Source: Rebecca billardiae RCC1528
Taxonomy: Eukaryota > Haptophyta
DNA length: 64,000 bases
NCBI GenBank assembly: GCA_965240325.2
Contig: OZ251225.1
Coordinates: forward strand, 1,426,001-1,490,000
Direction of reading: 5' to 3'
Below, one piece after another: positions 49,846 through 60,704 of this stretch; position 1 is the stretch's first letter; every line of letters begins with the position of its first letter. The position numbers and the translations under genes were made by a program. The notes under the pieces are model-generated. The model saw nothing but the letters and a program-made list of their open reading frames with translations, had not been told where the DNA came from and made no database searches.

Positions 49846-52223
49846 ATGTTCAGCCGCACGGCGTGGCGCGTGGGCGCGGGATGCTCGGCCGCGGCCGCGG
49901 CGGGGGCGGTGGTGTACGCGAACATGCCCACCGTTGAGGCTTCCGCTGGCCTTAAGAAGCGCTACTCGATCATGGACGAGGCTGACGTCGATGGCGAGAC
50001 GGTCGCTGTGCCCAAGTGGCAGCCGCCCACGCGCGCCGAGATGAAGGAGGCGATGAAGGGGCAGGAGTTTGACGTGCTGGTCATCGGCGGCGGTGCGACG
50101 GGCACCGGCGTTGCGATGGACGCCTCGACGCGCGGCCTCAAGGTCGCGCTCGTCGAGCGTGACGACTTTGCGTCGGGCACGTCGTCGCGCTCGACGAAGC
50201 TCATCCACGGCGGCATCCGCTACCTCGCACAGGCGTTCCAGTCGAAGATCCCGCCGAACACGCTGATGGACGTGTTCCTGCACCTGCGCTACAACCACGA
50301 GTACATGAAGATCGTGCAGGCCGACCTCTTCGAGCGCGCGTACATGATCGACTCGGCGCCGTTCATGACGCACCCGATCCCGATGATGGCATGCGCCGCG
50401 CCGAGCGCACCGCGCCGCGCGCCGCGCGCCCCGCGCGCCGCGCGCACGGCGCCGCCCGGCGCGCGCGGGCTGAGCCGGCGGCATGCGCGCCGCGCGCGCC
50501 CCGCGCCCGCCCCGCGCCCAGGTGCCGCTGTACAAGTGGTGGGAGGTGCCGATGATGTTCTTCACCGGCAAGCTGTACGACCTGATTGCCGGCCGGCGGC
50601 GCACGGTGCCGCCGAGCCACTTCATCCCGCGCGACGAGGCGCTGTACCAGTTCCCGTCGATGAAGGACAAGGACAACGAGGGGAACGGGCTGAAGGGCTG
50701 CCTCGTCATCTACGACGGCCAGCAGAACGACACGCGCATGAACCTGCACATTGCGCTCACCGCGATCAACGCGGGCGCGATGGCGCAGAACCACACCGAG
50801 GTGCTCTCGCTCCTCACGTCGGGCACGAAGGGCTCGAAGGACTACAAGGTGACGGGCGCGCAGGTGCGCGACATGATCACGGGCGAGGAGTACAGCGTGC
50901 GCGCCAAGCAGGTGATCAACGCGTGCGGCGTCTTCTCCGACAAGATCCGCCGGATGGCCGACCCCGAGTGCCGCGAGATCATGGTGCCCGCGCCGGGCAC
51001 GCACCTCATCATGCCCGACTACTGCTCGCCCGACCAGATGGGCATGGTGTGGTTCACCAAGGACGGGCGGATCCTGTACCTGCTCCCGTGGGAGGGCTCG
51101 ACCATCGCGGGCACCACCGACACCAAGGGCGAGATCACCTTCGAGCCGCGCCCCACCGTGCCCGAGATCGACTTCATCCTGAGCGAGTGCAACCGCGTGC
51201 TCAAGGATCCGGTCGACTACTCGACGGTGCGCTCGGCGTGGTCGGGGATCCGCCCGCTGGTGCGCGACCCGAAGGCGGACCCGAGCGACACGAAGAAGCT
51301 CTCGCGCGACCACGTCGTCGACGTCGTCGCGGGCAACCTCGTCACCATCGCCGGCGGCAAGTGGACGACCTACCGCAAGATGGCGGAGGACGCGGTCGAC
51401 AAGGCGATCGCCGTCAACGCCGATCTCAAGGCGTCGGTGCAGTCGGGCTGCATCACGTCGACGATGCAGCTGGTCGGCGCGGACCGCGGCGGCGAGATCT
51501 GCAACCAGAACTTCGACCGCGTCACCGTCACGCTGCGCGAGGAGTTCGGCATGGACAAGGACACGGCCAACCACCTGCGCGGCAACTACGGCACGCGCGC
51601 GCTGCAGCTCGCCGTGCTGGCCAAGAACAGCTACTCGCACGTCGACAAGGGCAAGACCTTCTACAAGCGGCTGCACCCCAAGTACCCGCAGCTCGAGGCG
51701 GAGGTGGCGTTCGCGGCCCGGTGCGCGCGCTCGCGCGCGCGCGCCACCGTCCCCGCCGCGCGCCCCCGCCGCGCGCGCGCCGCGGTGCGGCTCACACCGC
51801 ACCGCGCGATCGCGCGCGCCGCGCACGCGGCCACGGCAGGCACGACTTTGCGGAGACGGCGACGGACGTGATCGCGCGGCGCACGCGCATGTCGTTCCTG
51901 GACGCGTCGGCCACGATCGAGATCCTGCCGAAGGTGCTCGAGATCATGGCCAAGGAGAAGGGCTGGAGCAGCTCGCGCATCGCACAGGAGGAGAAGGACG
52001 TGCGCGCGCGCGCTGCGCGAGCGCGCGCTCCGCTTCGCAGCCCCACGCGCCCCGTGGCTCACGCGGCACGCGCTCGCGCACGTGCGCGCGTTCTCCCTGC
52101 CAGGCGCGCCGCTTCCTTGAGACCATGTACCTCCCGGAGGGCAGCGCAGCCGAGGTGGTCAAGCGCGGCGCCAGCAAAAAGCTCGTGAAGAAGCTCACCT
52201 ACCTCCCAGAGGGCGCCAAGTGA
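49846..52223 (+). CDS. GPD2: FAD-dependent glycerol-3-phosphate dehydrogenase, mitochondrial
   Basis: Four exons (49846-50388, 50522-51720, 51840-51999, 52104-52223) give 673 residues. Intron 1 is GC-AG (ATGATG|GCATGC ... CCCAG|GTGCCG); the others are GT-AG. It oxidises glycerol-3-phosphate to dihydroxyacetone phosphate and passes electrons to ubiquinone on the inner mitochondrial membrane. A short basic/Ala N-terminus ([20 protein letters not shown]) is a plausible import signal. [19 protein letters not shown] is the FAD Rossmann motif, followed by [20 protein letters not shown] and IRYL. The C-terminal domain ([20 protein letters not shown]) is complete. The EF-hands of the animal enzyme are absent, as in plants and fungi. 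The splice at intron 1 restores HPIPMM-VPLYKWW. Confidence 0.93.
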
Positions 52224-52791
52224 GCTTGAGCTCTCCCCCGCAACGCCCGCGCCGATGGCTCTCAGCGGGCGGCACTGCATTCAGAGTGCGCTTGCACACG
52301 GTCGTTGATCCGCGCCAACCCTGGCGTTGGACGTGTTGGTTGCGCCAATCACGGCACTTCCGACACCGGGGCTCCCCTGCCTGCTCTCCTGTCTGCCTGC
52401 GCCTACGCGCGCGGGTGGCGGCGGCAGTCAGCTACGTATCCGATGTGACACTTTTCCGGCGCTGCGACTGCGTCATCGTAGTTCGTACTAGGGACACGAC
52501 GACATATGCGCGCCATATCACCAGTTGTGAACATATGCATTGTCAGACTATGAAACCGTGTGTAGAATCCACTCCCGCTCCACGGTCGAGTGGCCTCCGA
52601 CGGCTGAGTCACTGAAATTCATGTTCCATCATCGGAGTCTACAGTTTATGAAGTCCTACGTCGTCGGCCTCATATTCAGTCGGGGCAGCGCTGGTCCCGG
52701 GCCCGGGCATGCCGCGCTCAACACTTCCGGCGCTGCTTGTTCCTGTAGTTGTCGCGAATCCAAGATTCGCCGGTGGTTCCCGTTCATGATC
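52224..52791. other. Intergenic between GPD2 and the phosphoesterase gene
   Basis: Open frame continues upstream of the phosphoesterase start, but its composition differs from coding DNA. No gene was recognised. Confidence 0.45.
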
Positions 52792-54021
52792 ATGGCGCGC
52801 CGCCTCTTCCGCTCGCGCGGCGCGTCGAGCCGGCTGGGCATGGTGGCGTGCTGCTCGAGCGCGGCGTTATACCTCGGCGCGCAGGCGTTTTTTGTCACAC
52901 ACGCCGACGGTGGCGCGGCCGTGGCCGCCTCCGCGCGCCGCGCCGCGCCGCTGGCCACGTTTGGCGTGATCGCCGACGTGCAGTACGTCGACGCGCCCGA
53001 CGGCAGCAACTACAAGAAGACGGTGAAGCGGCACTACCGCGGCTCGCTCGAGGTGCTGCGCCGGGCGGTGGCCTGGTGGAACGCCGAGCCGCGCGTGGAC
53101 TTCGTCGCCAACCTCGGCGACGTGGTCGACGGGCAGTGCGCGCGGCTCGGCCAGTCGGAGTCGGCGCTGCGCACGGTCGTACACGAGTTTGGCCGCTGCG
53201 CGCACGGCGGGCGCGTGGCGCACCTGGTGGGGAACCACGAGCTGTACAACTTCCCGGACCGCGACGCGCTCGACGCGCGGCTGGGCCACCGCGCCGGCGG
53301 CCCCACCGACTACTACGCGTTCAGCGTCGGGCGCGCGGGCGGCGACGCGGCCGCGCCGCGCGTGCGCGTGCTCTGCCTTGACCCGTACCAGATCGCGCTG
53401 ATGAGCACGGACGAGGCGGCGAAGGCGGAGGCGCTGCGCCGGCTGAAGGCGCACAACCCGAACGACGTGGAGCACGCGGCCGACTGGACGCAGGGCCTGC
53501 GCGACGGCGAGCGCCACTGGGTGCCGTACAACGGCGCGCTCGGCGCTGAGCAGCTCCGATGGCTCGCGGCCGAGCTCGCGAGCGCCGAGGCCGCGGCCGA
53601 GCCGGTCGTGGTGCTGTCGCACACGCCGCTGCACCCGGGCGCGTGCGACGGGACGACGATGGCGTGGGACTGGGAGGACGCCCTCGCCACGATCGACGCG
53701 CACGCCGGCAACGTCGTCGCCATCATCGCCGGCCACGACCACAAGGGCGGCTACCACCGCGACCGCGCGGGCGTGCACCACATCACGCTCAAGTCTCCGC
53801 TCAACCTGGGCAGCCTGGGCGAGTGCTACGGCCTCGTCGAGGTGCACGAGTCCGCGATCGAGATCCACAGCCCACGGCTGGGCGACCTGCTGCCCCCCAC
53901 CGCACTCCAGTCGGAGGGAGTGTCGACCTCGGGCCAGCCCGACGTCGGCAGCGCGCGCGTGCCGGGCGCGCTGCCCCGCGAGGTGCTGAGGCTGAGCAGG
54001 CTGCCAGCGCCGTCGCGGTGA
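52792..54021 (+). CDS. Calcineurin-like phosphoesterase, ADPRibase-Mn / CDP-alcohol diphosphatase type
   Basis: A 409-residue protein, with an adjacent ATG at 52786 equally usable. A membrane anchor or leader lies near residues 16-34. The metallophosphoesterase motifs are all present: FGVIADVQYVD (D, with Gln at the ADPRM-type position), DFVANLGDVVDG (GD), LVGNHELYNF (GNHE), VVLSHTPLHPGACDG (H) and IAGHDHKGGYH (GHxH). The Gln in ADVQY and the ordering match animal ADPRM, which hydrolyses ADP-ribose and CDP-choline/ethanolamine with Mn(II). Substrate specificity is inferred from family. The N-terminal hydrophobic segment is an addition and suggests secretory or organelle routing. Confidence 0.88.
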   Translation: MARRLFRSRGASSRLGMVACCSSAALYLGAQAFFVTHADGGAAVAASARRAAPLATFGVIADVQYVDAPDGSNYKKTVKRHYRGSLEVLRRAVAWWNAEPRVDFVANLGDVVDGQCARLGQSESALRTVVHEFGRCAHGGRVAHLVGNHELYNFPDRDALDARLGHRAGGPTDYYAFSVGRAGGDAAAPRVRVLCLDPYQIALMSTDEAAKAEALRRLKAHNPNDVEHAADWTQGLRDGERHWVPYNGALGAEQLRWLAAELASAEAAAEPVVVLSHTPLHPGACDGTTMAWDWEDALATIDAHAGNVVAIIAGHDHKGGYHRDRAGVHHITLKSPLNLGSLGECYGLVEVHESAIEIHSPRLGDLLPPTALQSEGVSTSGQPDVGSARVPGALPREVLRLSRLPAPSR

Positions 54022-54405
54022 GGGCGGGCCTCTACCCACTGCACCACGACGACGTCGTGACTCTGCACAGACCGCGGCCGATGTGCGTGCCGCGAGGACC
54101 CTGACGACGCCTCATCACGGCCTTGTCAGCCCTCGCGGGCTCGGCCTCGCCCTTGGCCTGGCGCGGCTGGCGCCCGGCCCCGCCTGACTGAGACCCCGCA
54201 GCGCCCTCGCCCTCGTCCTCGGGCTCGGGCTCGGGTGTCAGGTTCAGCGCGGCTGGACGGCGCTGCTCGCGCGTCAACGATATGCAATAATGCTGCATAG
54301 CTTAATTCAAGGGGCCTATCTTAAGAACTCATCGTGAAACATCGGCGTCAGCCTTCAATGCGACGCGACAGTCTTAGGAAGTCGGCTGATTGATCGACTC
54401 AGATG
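54022..54405. other. Intergenic, convergent 3' region
   Basis: Nothing was recognised beyond a Glu/Pro-type low-complexity stretch near 54180-54240. Confidence 0.45.
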
Positions 54406-54753
54406 TCACATCAGAGCTTGGCCACTCTGACCGCCCCATCTGATGCCCTTGCGCTCCTTGGCATTCCTGCTGTTGCGCGCAGAGGGCGACTCCAGCCCGG
54501 AGCGCTCCAGCGAGGACGAATCGATCATGAAGCAATCGTACAGCGCGAGGCACATCCCGCCGAGCACCACCAGGATGAGGCCCCAAATCGCCGCGTCCAC
54601 GGCGACAAAGCTGTCCTGCACGTTGCACGCCTCAGGCGTGCCGTGCGACACGCAGTTCCCAAAGAAGCCGACGGACAGAACGAGCGCGAAGATGCCGACG
54701 GAGCAGACCGTGCCCGTGAAGCACCGCGCCGGGCTCGGCCGGTCGCCGTACAT
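54406..54753 (-). CDS. Small two-span membrane protein, function unknown
   Basis: A 115-residue protein from MYGDRPSPARCF; an upstream ATG at 54834 is in frame but its extension is Arg/His-rich. Two hydrophobic spans (GTVCSVGIFALVLSVGFFGN and AIWGLILVVLGGMCLALYDC) flank a short loop with two Cys (NCVSHGTPEACN) that could form a disulfide. A polar Ser/Arg/Lys-rich tail follows. I do not recognise the family. It is divergent from POP4 by 332 bases. Its layout resembles small tetraspan-like or CLN-type accessory proteins, but that is only a shape comparison. Confidence 0.6.
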   Translation of the reverse strand: MYGDRPSPARCFTGTVCSVGIFALVLSVGFFGNCVSHGTPEACNVQDSFVAVDAAIWGLILVVLGGMCLALYDCFMIDSSSLERSGLESPSARNSRNAKERKGIRWGGQSGQALM

Positions 54754-55085
54754 GTTCCGCTCCGCCCTCGGGCTCAGCCGGTGGCGCCGGCGGCCACCAT
54801 GTGGTTCTGAATGACGAGGCTGCCGCTTTCTCACCAGTCACCAAGCGTCGCGCCGAAACTGAGCAGTCGCGAGGCGGGCGCGAGGGCGGTCGCGACCTCG
54901 CGGCCGGGCGTGCGCGTGCGCTGCCGCGCTCGGGTGCGCGAGGAGCGTCGCACGGGCGGCGGCGCGCTCTCGGCGCGGACGGCGGACAGCCAACCTCGCG
55001 TAGGGTGCGCTCGGCGGCGGCGGCAGCTCGCGCGCACGCTCGGGCGCTGCGCACGCACGCGCGCCGCAGCGCAAGGAGGGGCAGC
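54754..55085. other. Divergent promoter region, small membrane protein / POP4
   Basis: GC-rich; frames are open on both strands but Arg/Ala-rich and without domains. Confidence 0.45.
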
Positions 55086-56135
55086 ATGGTGTTCCTCCTG
55101 CCCGACGTGACCCCGGCGCCCGCCGCCGCGCCGGCTGCGAGCGAGCCGCTCTCACGACGCGCGCGCGCGCTCGCCGCGCTCGAGCGGGAGCACGGCGCGG
55201 CCGAGGAGAGCCGCGGCCGGCGGCAGCGCGCGGCGCTCGGAGTCGCTCCCGACTCGTCCGTCGCAGTTGCAGACGACCCGCTGACGCTCGCGAGTCTGGT
55301 GGCGGCCGAGGACGCGGCGAGCGGGCGCCTCGAGCTCTACGCCGAGCTGCCTCCGCTTGCGTCGCGCGCGCGCCCGCCCCCAGCCGCGGCGGCCGACGCG
55401 GAGGCGCGCGTGCTCGGGTATGCCCAGGCCGTGCTGCGCGGGCCGCGCTCGCGCCGGGGCGGGCTCGACGCCGAGCAGGCGGCGCGCGCGGTCTCGACCA
55501 AGCTGCGGGGCAAGCCGGTGCTCCTCGAGAGCGCGGAGGCCGTCGCTCGCGCGCGCCGCGCGGCCGCGCGCGCCAAGCGCGCGCGGCCGGCCGGTGCGCG
55601 CGTGGGCGCGCTCACGCGCGCCACGCAGCGCGCGCTCGGCGCCGGCCGCGCGCGCGGGCCGGCGACGGGCGCGACGCTGCGCGCGGACGTGCTCGCGGCG
55701 CAGCACGCGCGCTGGTGCGCCTACGCGCGCGCGCTTGTGGGCGGGATGGACGCGCGCGAGCTCGCGCGCCTCGCGCGCGAGCTGCATGCCGTGCCGCTGC
55801 GCGGCGGCGGCGGCGCGGCGGCGAGCGCGCTCGAGCTGCTCGGCGCGCGCGTGCGCGTCGCGGCGGCGCCGTGCCCGGCGCTCGTCGGCGTGCGCGGCAT
55901 CCTCGTCGCCGAGACGCGGCACACGTACCGGCTCGCGCACGCCGACGGCGAGGCGGCCGGCGAGCCGGCCGGCGAGGCGGCCGGCGAGCCGGCCGGCGAG
56001 CCGGCCGAGCGCGCCGCGCGCGTGCGCACCGTGCCGAAGCGCGAGTGCACGCTCGTCCTCGAGCCTCCGGCCGACGTGTTGCGAGCGTTTGCCGAGCGCG
56101 CCGGCGTGCACGCGCTCACGGTCGAGCGCGCGTGA
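55086..56135 (+). CDS. POP4: RNase P/MRP protein subunit Rpp29/POP4
   Basis: A 349-residue protein. The C-terminal about 100 residues match the Rpp29 Sm-like barrel: LELLGARVRVAAAPCPALVG, VRGILVAETRHTYRLAHAD, RVRTVPKRECTLVLE (canonical l.G..v.v..s..p..VG..GiV..Et...f.i......k.ipK..c.F). This subunit binds the RNA and helps mature tRNA 5' ends and rRNA. The N-terminal half is Ala/Arg-rich with a basic cluster ([14 protein letters not shown]) suited to the nucleolus. A Glu/Ala/Gly/Pro repeat (AGEPAGEAAGEPAGEPAE) is inserted in one loop of the barrel. The start is the ATG opening MVFLLPDVTP; the frame is open upstream, but that part is Arg/Gly-rich. Confidence 0.88.
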   Translation: MVFLLPDVTPAPAAAPAASEPLSRRARALAALEREHGAAEESRGRRQRAALGVAPDSSVAVADDPLTLASLVAAEDAASGRLELYAELPPLASRARPPPAAAADAEARVLGYAQAVLRGPRSRRGGLDAEQAARAVSTKLRGKPVLLESAEAVARARRAAARAKRARPAGARVGALTRATQRALGAGRARGPATGATLRADVLAAQHARWCAYARALVGGMDARELARLARELHAVPLRGGGGAAASALELLGARVRVAAAPCPALVGVRGILVAETRHTYRLAHADGEAAGEPAGEAAGEPAGEPAERAARVRTVPKRECTLVLEPPADVLRAFAERAGVHALTVERA

Positions 56136-56615
56136 GCGAGCTCGTCGCCCGGAGTCGCCTCTCTCCGGGCGTGGTCCGACGGCGAGTCGCCTCCGAGGCG
56201 CCCGCCAGCACGGGCGCGTGCGCTTCTGGCGTGGCCCCTCGTCCGGATGCGTTCCGATGTGTCGTGCAGTGAGCCGAGTTTGTGCCACACTGCGGGCAGT
56301 TGATCGGCGGCACCGCTCGCTCGAGCGAATCGGCGAATCGGCCCGTCTTGCACGCCCTTTATCATCATGTGGGCAGATGGCGATCTGCGCCATCTCAAAT
56401 ACTCGGGCGTTCCGTCAGTTGGTATCTTCTCAGCGCCGGACGAGTGATCTCGCACCCATCCGAGCCACGTGGGAGGTTTTTTCCTTCGCGGGTTTATGAA
56501 TTCGAACCTCTCAGGCTCCAGACTCCAAGTGCCCGGTTGCGAGCCCACGCCGGTTCAGCCGTCGCCGCTCATCGGCGATATAACCACGCGTTACCGCGTC
56601 GGCGCCGCCGGCCAC
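56136..56615. other. Intergenic before the PX gene
   Basis: Lower in GC after about 56280. A TATA-like gatataacc lies near 56576. No gene was recognised, though the PX frame is open from 56469. Confidence 0.45.
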
Positions 56616-57593
56616 ATGGCGCGCAGCGTCGATAGCCCCACGGCGTACGGCACGCCCCCGCGGCGCGGCTCGCCGGCGTCATCGACGAGTTCCATCTTCT
56701 CCATCTTTGGCTCGGACTCGTCGCCGAGCTCGCACTCGCCGCCCACGCCGGCGCGCGAGAAGGTCGTGTCCGATTCCTTCCGCGACGACGTGCGCGACGC
56801 AACGGTGGCGAGCCTGCGGGCGCTGCTGCCGCTCCGGCTGCCGGCGGCGAAATCAACGCGCGAGAACGACTCGGCCAAGCCGGCCGCCGTGGTGAGGGCG
56901 CCGCCGCCGCCGGCGCGCTCCCTCGTCGTGCTCGCGCCGCACGACCAGCGGTGCGTGGGGCGCTGCATGCAGTCGCCCGCGCGCCGCCGTTCCGCGCGGT
57001 CCGCGGCCGCACTGCGCGTCCGCGCGGCGGGGCAGCTCGAGCGCATGGCGAAGCACACCGTCACGCTCGCCTGCGCGCGCGCTCTCCGGCTCGCGCGCAA
57101 GCCCGCGCCGCCGCTCACCGCCGCGCTCGAGGCTTTGGTCGTGGACACGGCCGTCGTGTGCGCCGACGGCATGTGCCACCTCGCCGGCCTGCGCCGCTGC
57201 GTGTGCTCCGAGGGGTACGGGCTGTACGTCGTGCGCGTGCGCCGGCTCGACGCGGCCGGCCACGGGCACCCGGAGTGGGAGACGTGCCGGCGGTACAGCG
57301 AGTTCCGCACGCTCCACCTTGCGCTCGCTGGCGGCGGCGGCGGCGGCGGCGCGGGCGCGGGCGGTGCGTTTGCGCGCGCGCTCGCCGGCCAGCTGCCCCC
57401 GCGGCTGGGCAAAGCCGTGTCCACACTGCCGCCGGTCGTCGCCGCGCGACGACGCGCGCTCGATCGCTACCTGCAGCTCGCCCTCGGCGCCGCGCGTGAG
57501 GAGGGCCGCATGCCCGACGTCCTCGAGCGCTTCCTGCGCGGCGACGTGGCGTGCTTTGGGCTCGAGTCGAGCTCGCCGAGCGGGCACAGCTGA
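56616..57593 (+). CDS. PX-domain (phox homology) protein
   Basis: 325 residues from MARSVDSPTAYG; in-frame ATGs at 56469 and 56496 would add up to 49 residues, but that stretch is poorer in GC than the rest. A Ser/Pro-rich N-terminal part is followed by a basic linker. The PX domain lies near residues 190-320: YGLYVVRVRRLD, WETCRRYSEFRTLHLAL with the RRYSEF phosphoinositide motif, a glycine-rich insertion, LPPRLGKAV, and VVAARRRALDRYLQLAL. It should bind PI3P on endosomes and act in membrane sorting. No BAR or other domain is seen, so it is not a full sorting nexin. Confidence 0.8.
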   Translation: MARSVDSPTAYGTPPRRGSPASSTSSIFSIFGSDSSPSSHSPPTPAREKVVSDSFRDDVRDATVASLRALLPLRLPAAKSTRENDSAKPAAVVRAPPPPARSLVVLAPHDQRCVGRCMQSPARRRSARSAAALRVRAAGQLERMAKHTVTLACARALRLARKPAPPLTAALEALVVDTAVVCADGMCHLAGLRRCVCSEGYGLYVVRVRRLDAAGHGHPEWETCRRYSEFRTLHLALAGGGGGGGAGAGGAFARALAGQLPPRLGKAVSTLPPVVAARRRALDRYLQLALGAAREEGRMPDVLERFLRGDVACFGLESSSPSGHS

Positions 57594-59003
57594 CGTGACG
57601 GGCCGTCTTCATGGACGAGCACTTGCGGGCCCGCCAAGCGTCGACGTACCGTACGGCCCGAGGGCGACGAGCGTTCCTATGCCCGCTGCCGCCGGCGATG
57701 CACTTGCAGTTGGGCGACGAAGCGCCCGCGGATCTCCGCGCCGCGTCAGACTCGGATCTGACGCGCGACGCGAGTCAGCGGCCCTCGAGTGTCCCGCCGT
57801 CAGACTGTCGATACTGTGTCACACGTACTAGTACTATAGTACTGCAATAATTTCCGCGCGCATCGTCGAGGTACGTAGTTGTCGTCAGTCCGTCTGCTGT
57901 GACCGTCAGGTCGTGGACGCCAGTCACGCTCTTACCGAATACCGTACTCCCGGCCACTAGTCCTAAGCGGCATCGTATTGTCAATGAATAATATTATATA
58001 ATATGATGATGACGCAAGAGTATATATACCCGGTTGAGCGGCGGAGCGACGGAGTGTTACCAGTGTGCCCCTGTGTCCACTGCTGTCCTCGGGCTCGGGC
58101 TCGGTCCGCAATTCCGCACTGTCGAGTGTGACGAGTGTCGCAGAGCCTGTCGGTCCTCGGTTCATGGCTGCTATACTTCAGCATACAGTTTGGCTATGAC
58201 TTAACTATGACAATAAGTCGGTCCGACGTCTCCGACGAGTCACTCCGGCCGAGTGCCCAGCGGCTCGCCTGAGCCTCGGTGGCACTGGCAGCTCGGAGCT
58301 ACACCTGCCAGCCGTAACTACTGTACAGTCGGAGCCAATGATAAGCTCATACTCGTCCGCGAGCCCGGACGAATATTGATGAGTAATAAGCACGCCGGCA
58401 GAGGAGATGAAGACTACACTCCCGGACTCACTCCCGACTATCCGCGACCGATACCGCCGATTATACGGTCATCGGCTCTGAACTCGTGCTGCCGCACGGG
58501 CGGCGGTGCTCCGTGCTGCCGCCCCGGGGCCGGGGCCGGAGTGTTTGCGGCTTTGCGCGTTACCATCGACGGGTCCGGACTCCGTCGGCGTCTGGTCGGA
58601 GACGGCCGAGACGGAGTGACACTTATTGTATGGTGCATAGAGTGTAGACGGGCCAGTACTAGCTGCTGGCGCTAGTCGTACGGTCGTATTGTAGTCAGTA
58701 GACGTAGTTTTGCGGACTGACACCGCTCAAGTCTCGGATGGACGACGTTGTGCAGTGCTCCGAGTGCTTGGGCTGGCGGCTGGCGGCCCCTGGTACAGAT
58801 TGAATGGCATCCATCATCCTGGACGCACGACGCACAGTCTCGCTGTACATCTCGGTCGTTCGACCAAAGAAATAGGGGGGGGCCTTGCTCAACGACCCGA
58901 CGACGACGAGAAAATGCTTCGTCCAATCGCAATTTAAAATGTGCTACTAATACCTGTAAGTAATAAACGTCGCGTCTAAACGACCGCGCCAGCAACGCGT
59001 ACG
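57594..59003. other. Intergenic 1.4 kb without a recognised gene
   Basis: A/T-rich patches at 57830-58030 and 58920-58980. An open frame of 140 residues near 58253-58675 has no domain and no coding-like bias. Confidence 0.5.
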
Positions 59004-60023
59004 ATGCCGGCCCGCGTCACCGTGATGGCTGGCGTCTTCCTCGCCACGGCGCAGGCGGCTGCGTTGTCGTTGAACCAGTCGGCGCAGCTATTGTCATGCG
59101 CGCCGCCCAAGCGGAAGTACGCTGGTATCTGTGGCTACATCCAGACGGGCACGGTCGATGCGATTGCCCGCGCGGACGTTGCATGCCGGCACCACCCGCC
59201 TCGCGGCGCGAGCGTGAGCCCGGGGCGCTGCGCGGCAGTGAGCGCGCCGGGCGCACAGCTGCGCCGCCGCAGCGACGTCGGCTCGGAGCTCGGGCAGGAC
59301 GTGCTGCTCGACCGGCTGTACTTCCGCGGCAAGATGTGTGGCACCTTCGTCGAGCTCGGCATGATGTCCGGGCTGGCAGCTTCGAACACGCTACGCTTTG
59401 AGCAGCTGCGCGCGTGGCGGGGGCTGTGCCTCGAGCCGAATCCGCGGCTGTTCAAGGCGCTCGCGAGGAATCGCCGGCTGTGCACGAATCTGAACGTGGT
59501 AGTCGCTTCCGAGCGCGGCAGCCAGTCCTTCACGATCACGAGCGAGTCCGGTTTCGACTCGCTCACGCGCTTCCTTGACCACGACAAGCTGCGGCGCGCG
59601 CACGTGCGCGTGCGCAAGACCGTGGACGTGGAGGCGGTGCCGCTGCGCGAGCTGCTCGCGCAGCGCGGCTCCGCGCACGTCGACCTGCTCAGCCTCGACG
59701 TGGAGGGCGCCGAGCTCTCCGTGCTTCAGTCCATCGACTTTGGCGCCACGTCCTTTGGGCTGCTGCTTGTCGAGGGCGGGCACACGCGCGCGGCCGTCGT
59801 CTCGCTGCTCGAGCGCGCAGGGTACCAGCTGCACGGCGTCGTGGGGTACGACGCCGTGTTCGCCAACGCTTGCCTGCACCCGAGGAGGCCATCGCTCGCC
59901 GAATGGATGCGCGCCGTACCGTGGGAATGCATCCTCGGCCCAGCATCAGCGCAAAATGGCAGTATTACTGCAGGGTCCGCGATGATCACCCCGCCACAGG
60001 CTTGCCGCCGCCGCGTCCGGTGA
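59004..60023 (+). CDS. FkbM-family methyltransferase-like protein
   Basis: A 339-residue protein with a hydrophobic N-terminal leader (residues 7-22, VMAGVFLATAQAAALS). The FkbM pattern is visible: a SAM-binding strand (GTFVELGMMSGLAASNTLRF, a variant of DVGAN.G), WRGLCLEPNPRLFKALARNR, a middle TITSESGFDSLTRF, and VDLLSLDVEGAELSVLQSID, the family hallmark. It probably methylates a sugar or small-molecule hydroxyl in the secretory pathway. Many eukaryotic algae have expanded families of this kind. An alternative start at the second methionine (residue 8) is possible. Confidence 0.82.
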   Translation: MPARVTVMAGVFLATAQAAALSLNQSAQLLSCAPPKRKYAGICGYIQTGTVDAIARADVACRHHPPRGASVSPGRCAAVSAPGAQLRRRSDVGSELGQDVLLDRLYFRGKMCGTFVELGMMSGLAASNTLRFEQLRAWRGLCLEPNPRLFKALARNRRLCTNLNVVVASERGSQSFTITSESGFDSLTRFLDHDKLRRAHVRVRKTVDVEAVPLRELLAQRGSAHVDLLSLDVEGAELSVLQSIDFGATSFGLLLVEGGHTRAAVVSLLERAGYQLHGVVGYDAVFANACLHPRRPSLAEWMRAVPWECILGPASAQNGSITAGSAMITPPQACRRRVR

Positions 60024-60704
60024 CATAGCTCGTAGCTGTATCATGCAGACTAAATATGCAGTCGCACCACGGCAGGCTGTGCCGCAGACAGTGCCGAGCC
60101 ACGCGTGGTACGTAGTCCGAGTAGTCCGAGCACGAGTGGCTGATCGACTAGCAGGCTCCAGTGAGCAGCGCTGGCGAAGCCCGACTGGCCGATCCGCCGC
60201 GCGGACCGGACCAGTAGAGTGAGTAGTCTTAGTACAGTAGCCCGAGTATATATAATATAAGCCGTACGCGGCCCGCGCCAACTAGCCTACGACTAGCTGC
60301 TGACAGTAATAAGCTATATATACTAGCCAGGGTAGCTAGGCGGTCACTAGATCGGACGACTATACGCGAATAATAATCGATCTACTGCTGATATGATGAT
60401 ATGATGCTGCAACGGGTAGTGCGGGGTACGCGACGACTAAGCTGCGCTATATATATATATTACTACCGTACGTCGTACCGACAGGCGTAACTCGATACCG
60501 GGCGGGCGGCCGCCATTAGGCGGATATCACTCATTGATTCAGCCGCAGCAGCGCGGCGGAGTCAACTGCGCACTATACCGTACGTAGTATACAGCGGCGC
60601 GCCGGACCGCGACTCACGGGCGCTAGCTAGCTACTGTAGTCGCCGTCGGTAGCGGCCTGACCGCGACCCCGGCGACCACCGTGTCCGTTGGCGGCCTGCC
60701 GCGG
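60024..60704. other. Intergenic, A/T-rich convergent region
   Basis: Short ta repeats near 60245 and 60450; no gene was recognised. Confidence 0.55.

Noticed and set aside
58253-58675. 140-codon plus-strand frame in the 1.4-kb spacer
   Set aside because: No recognisable motif or coding-like composition; likely chance.
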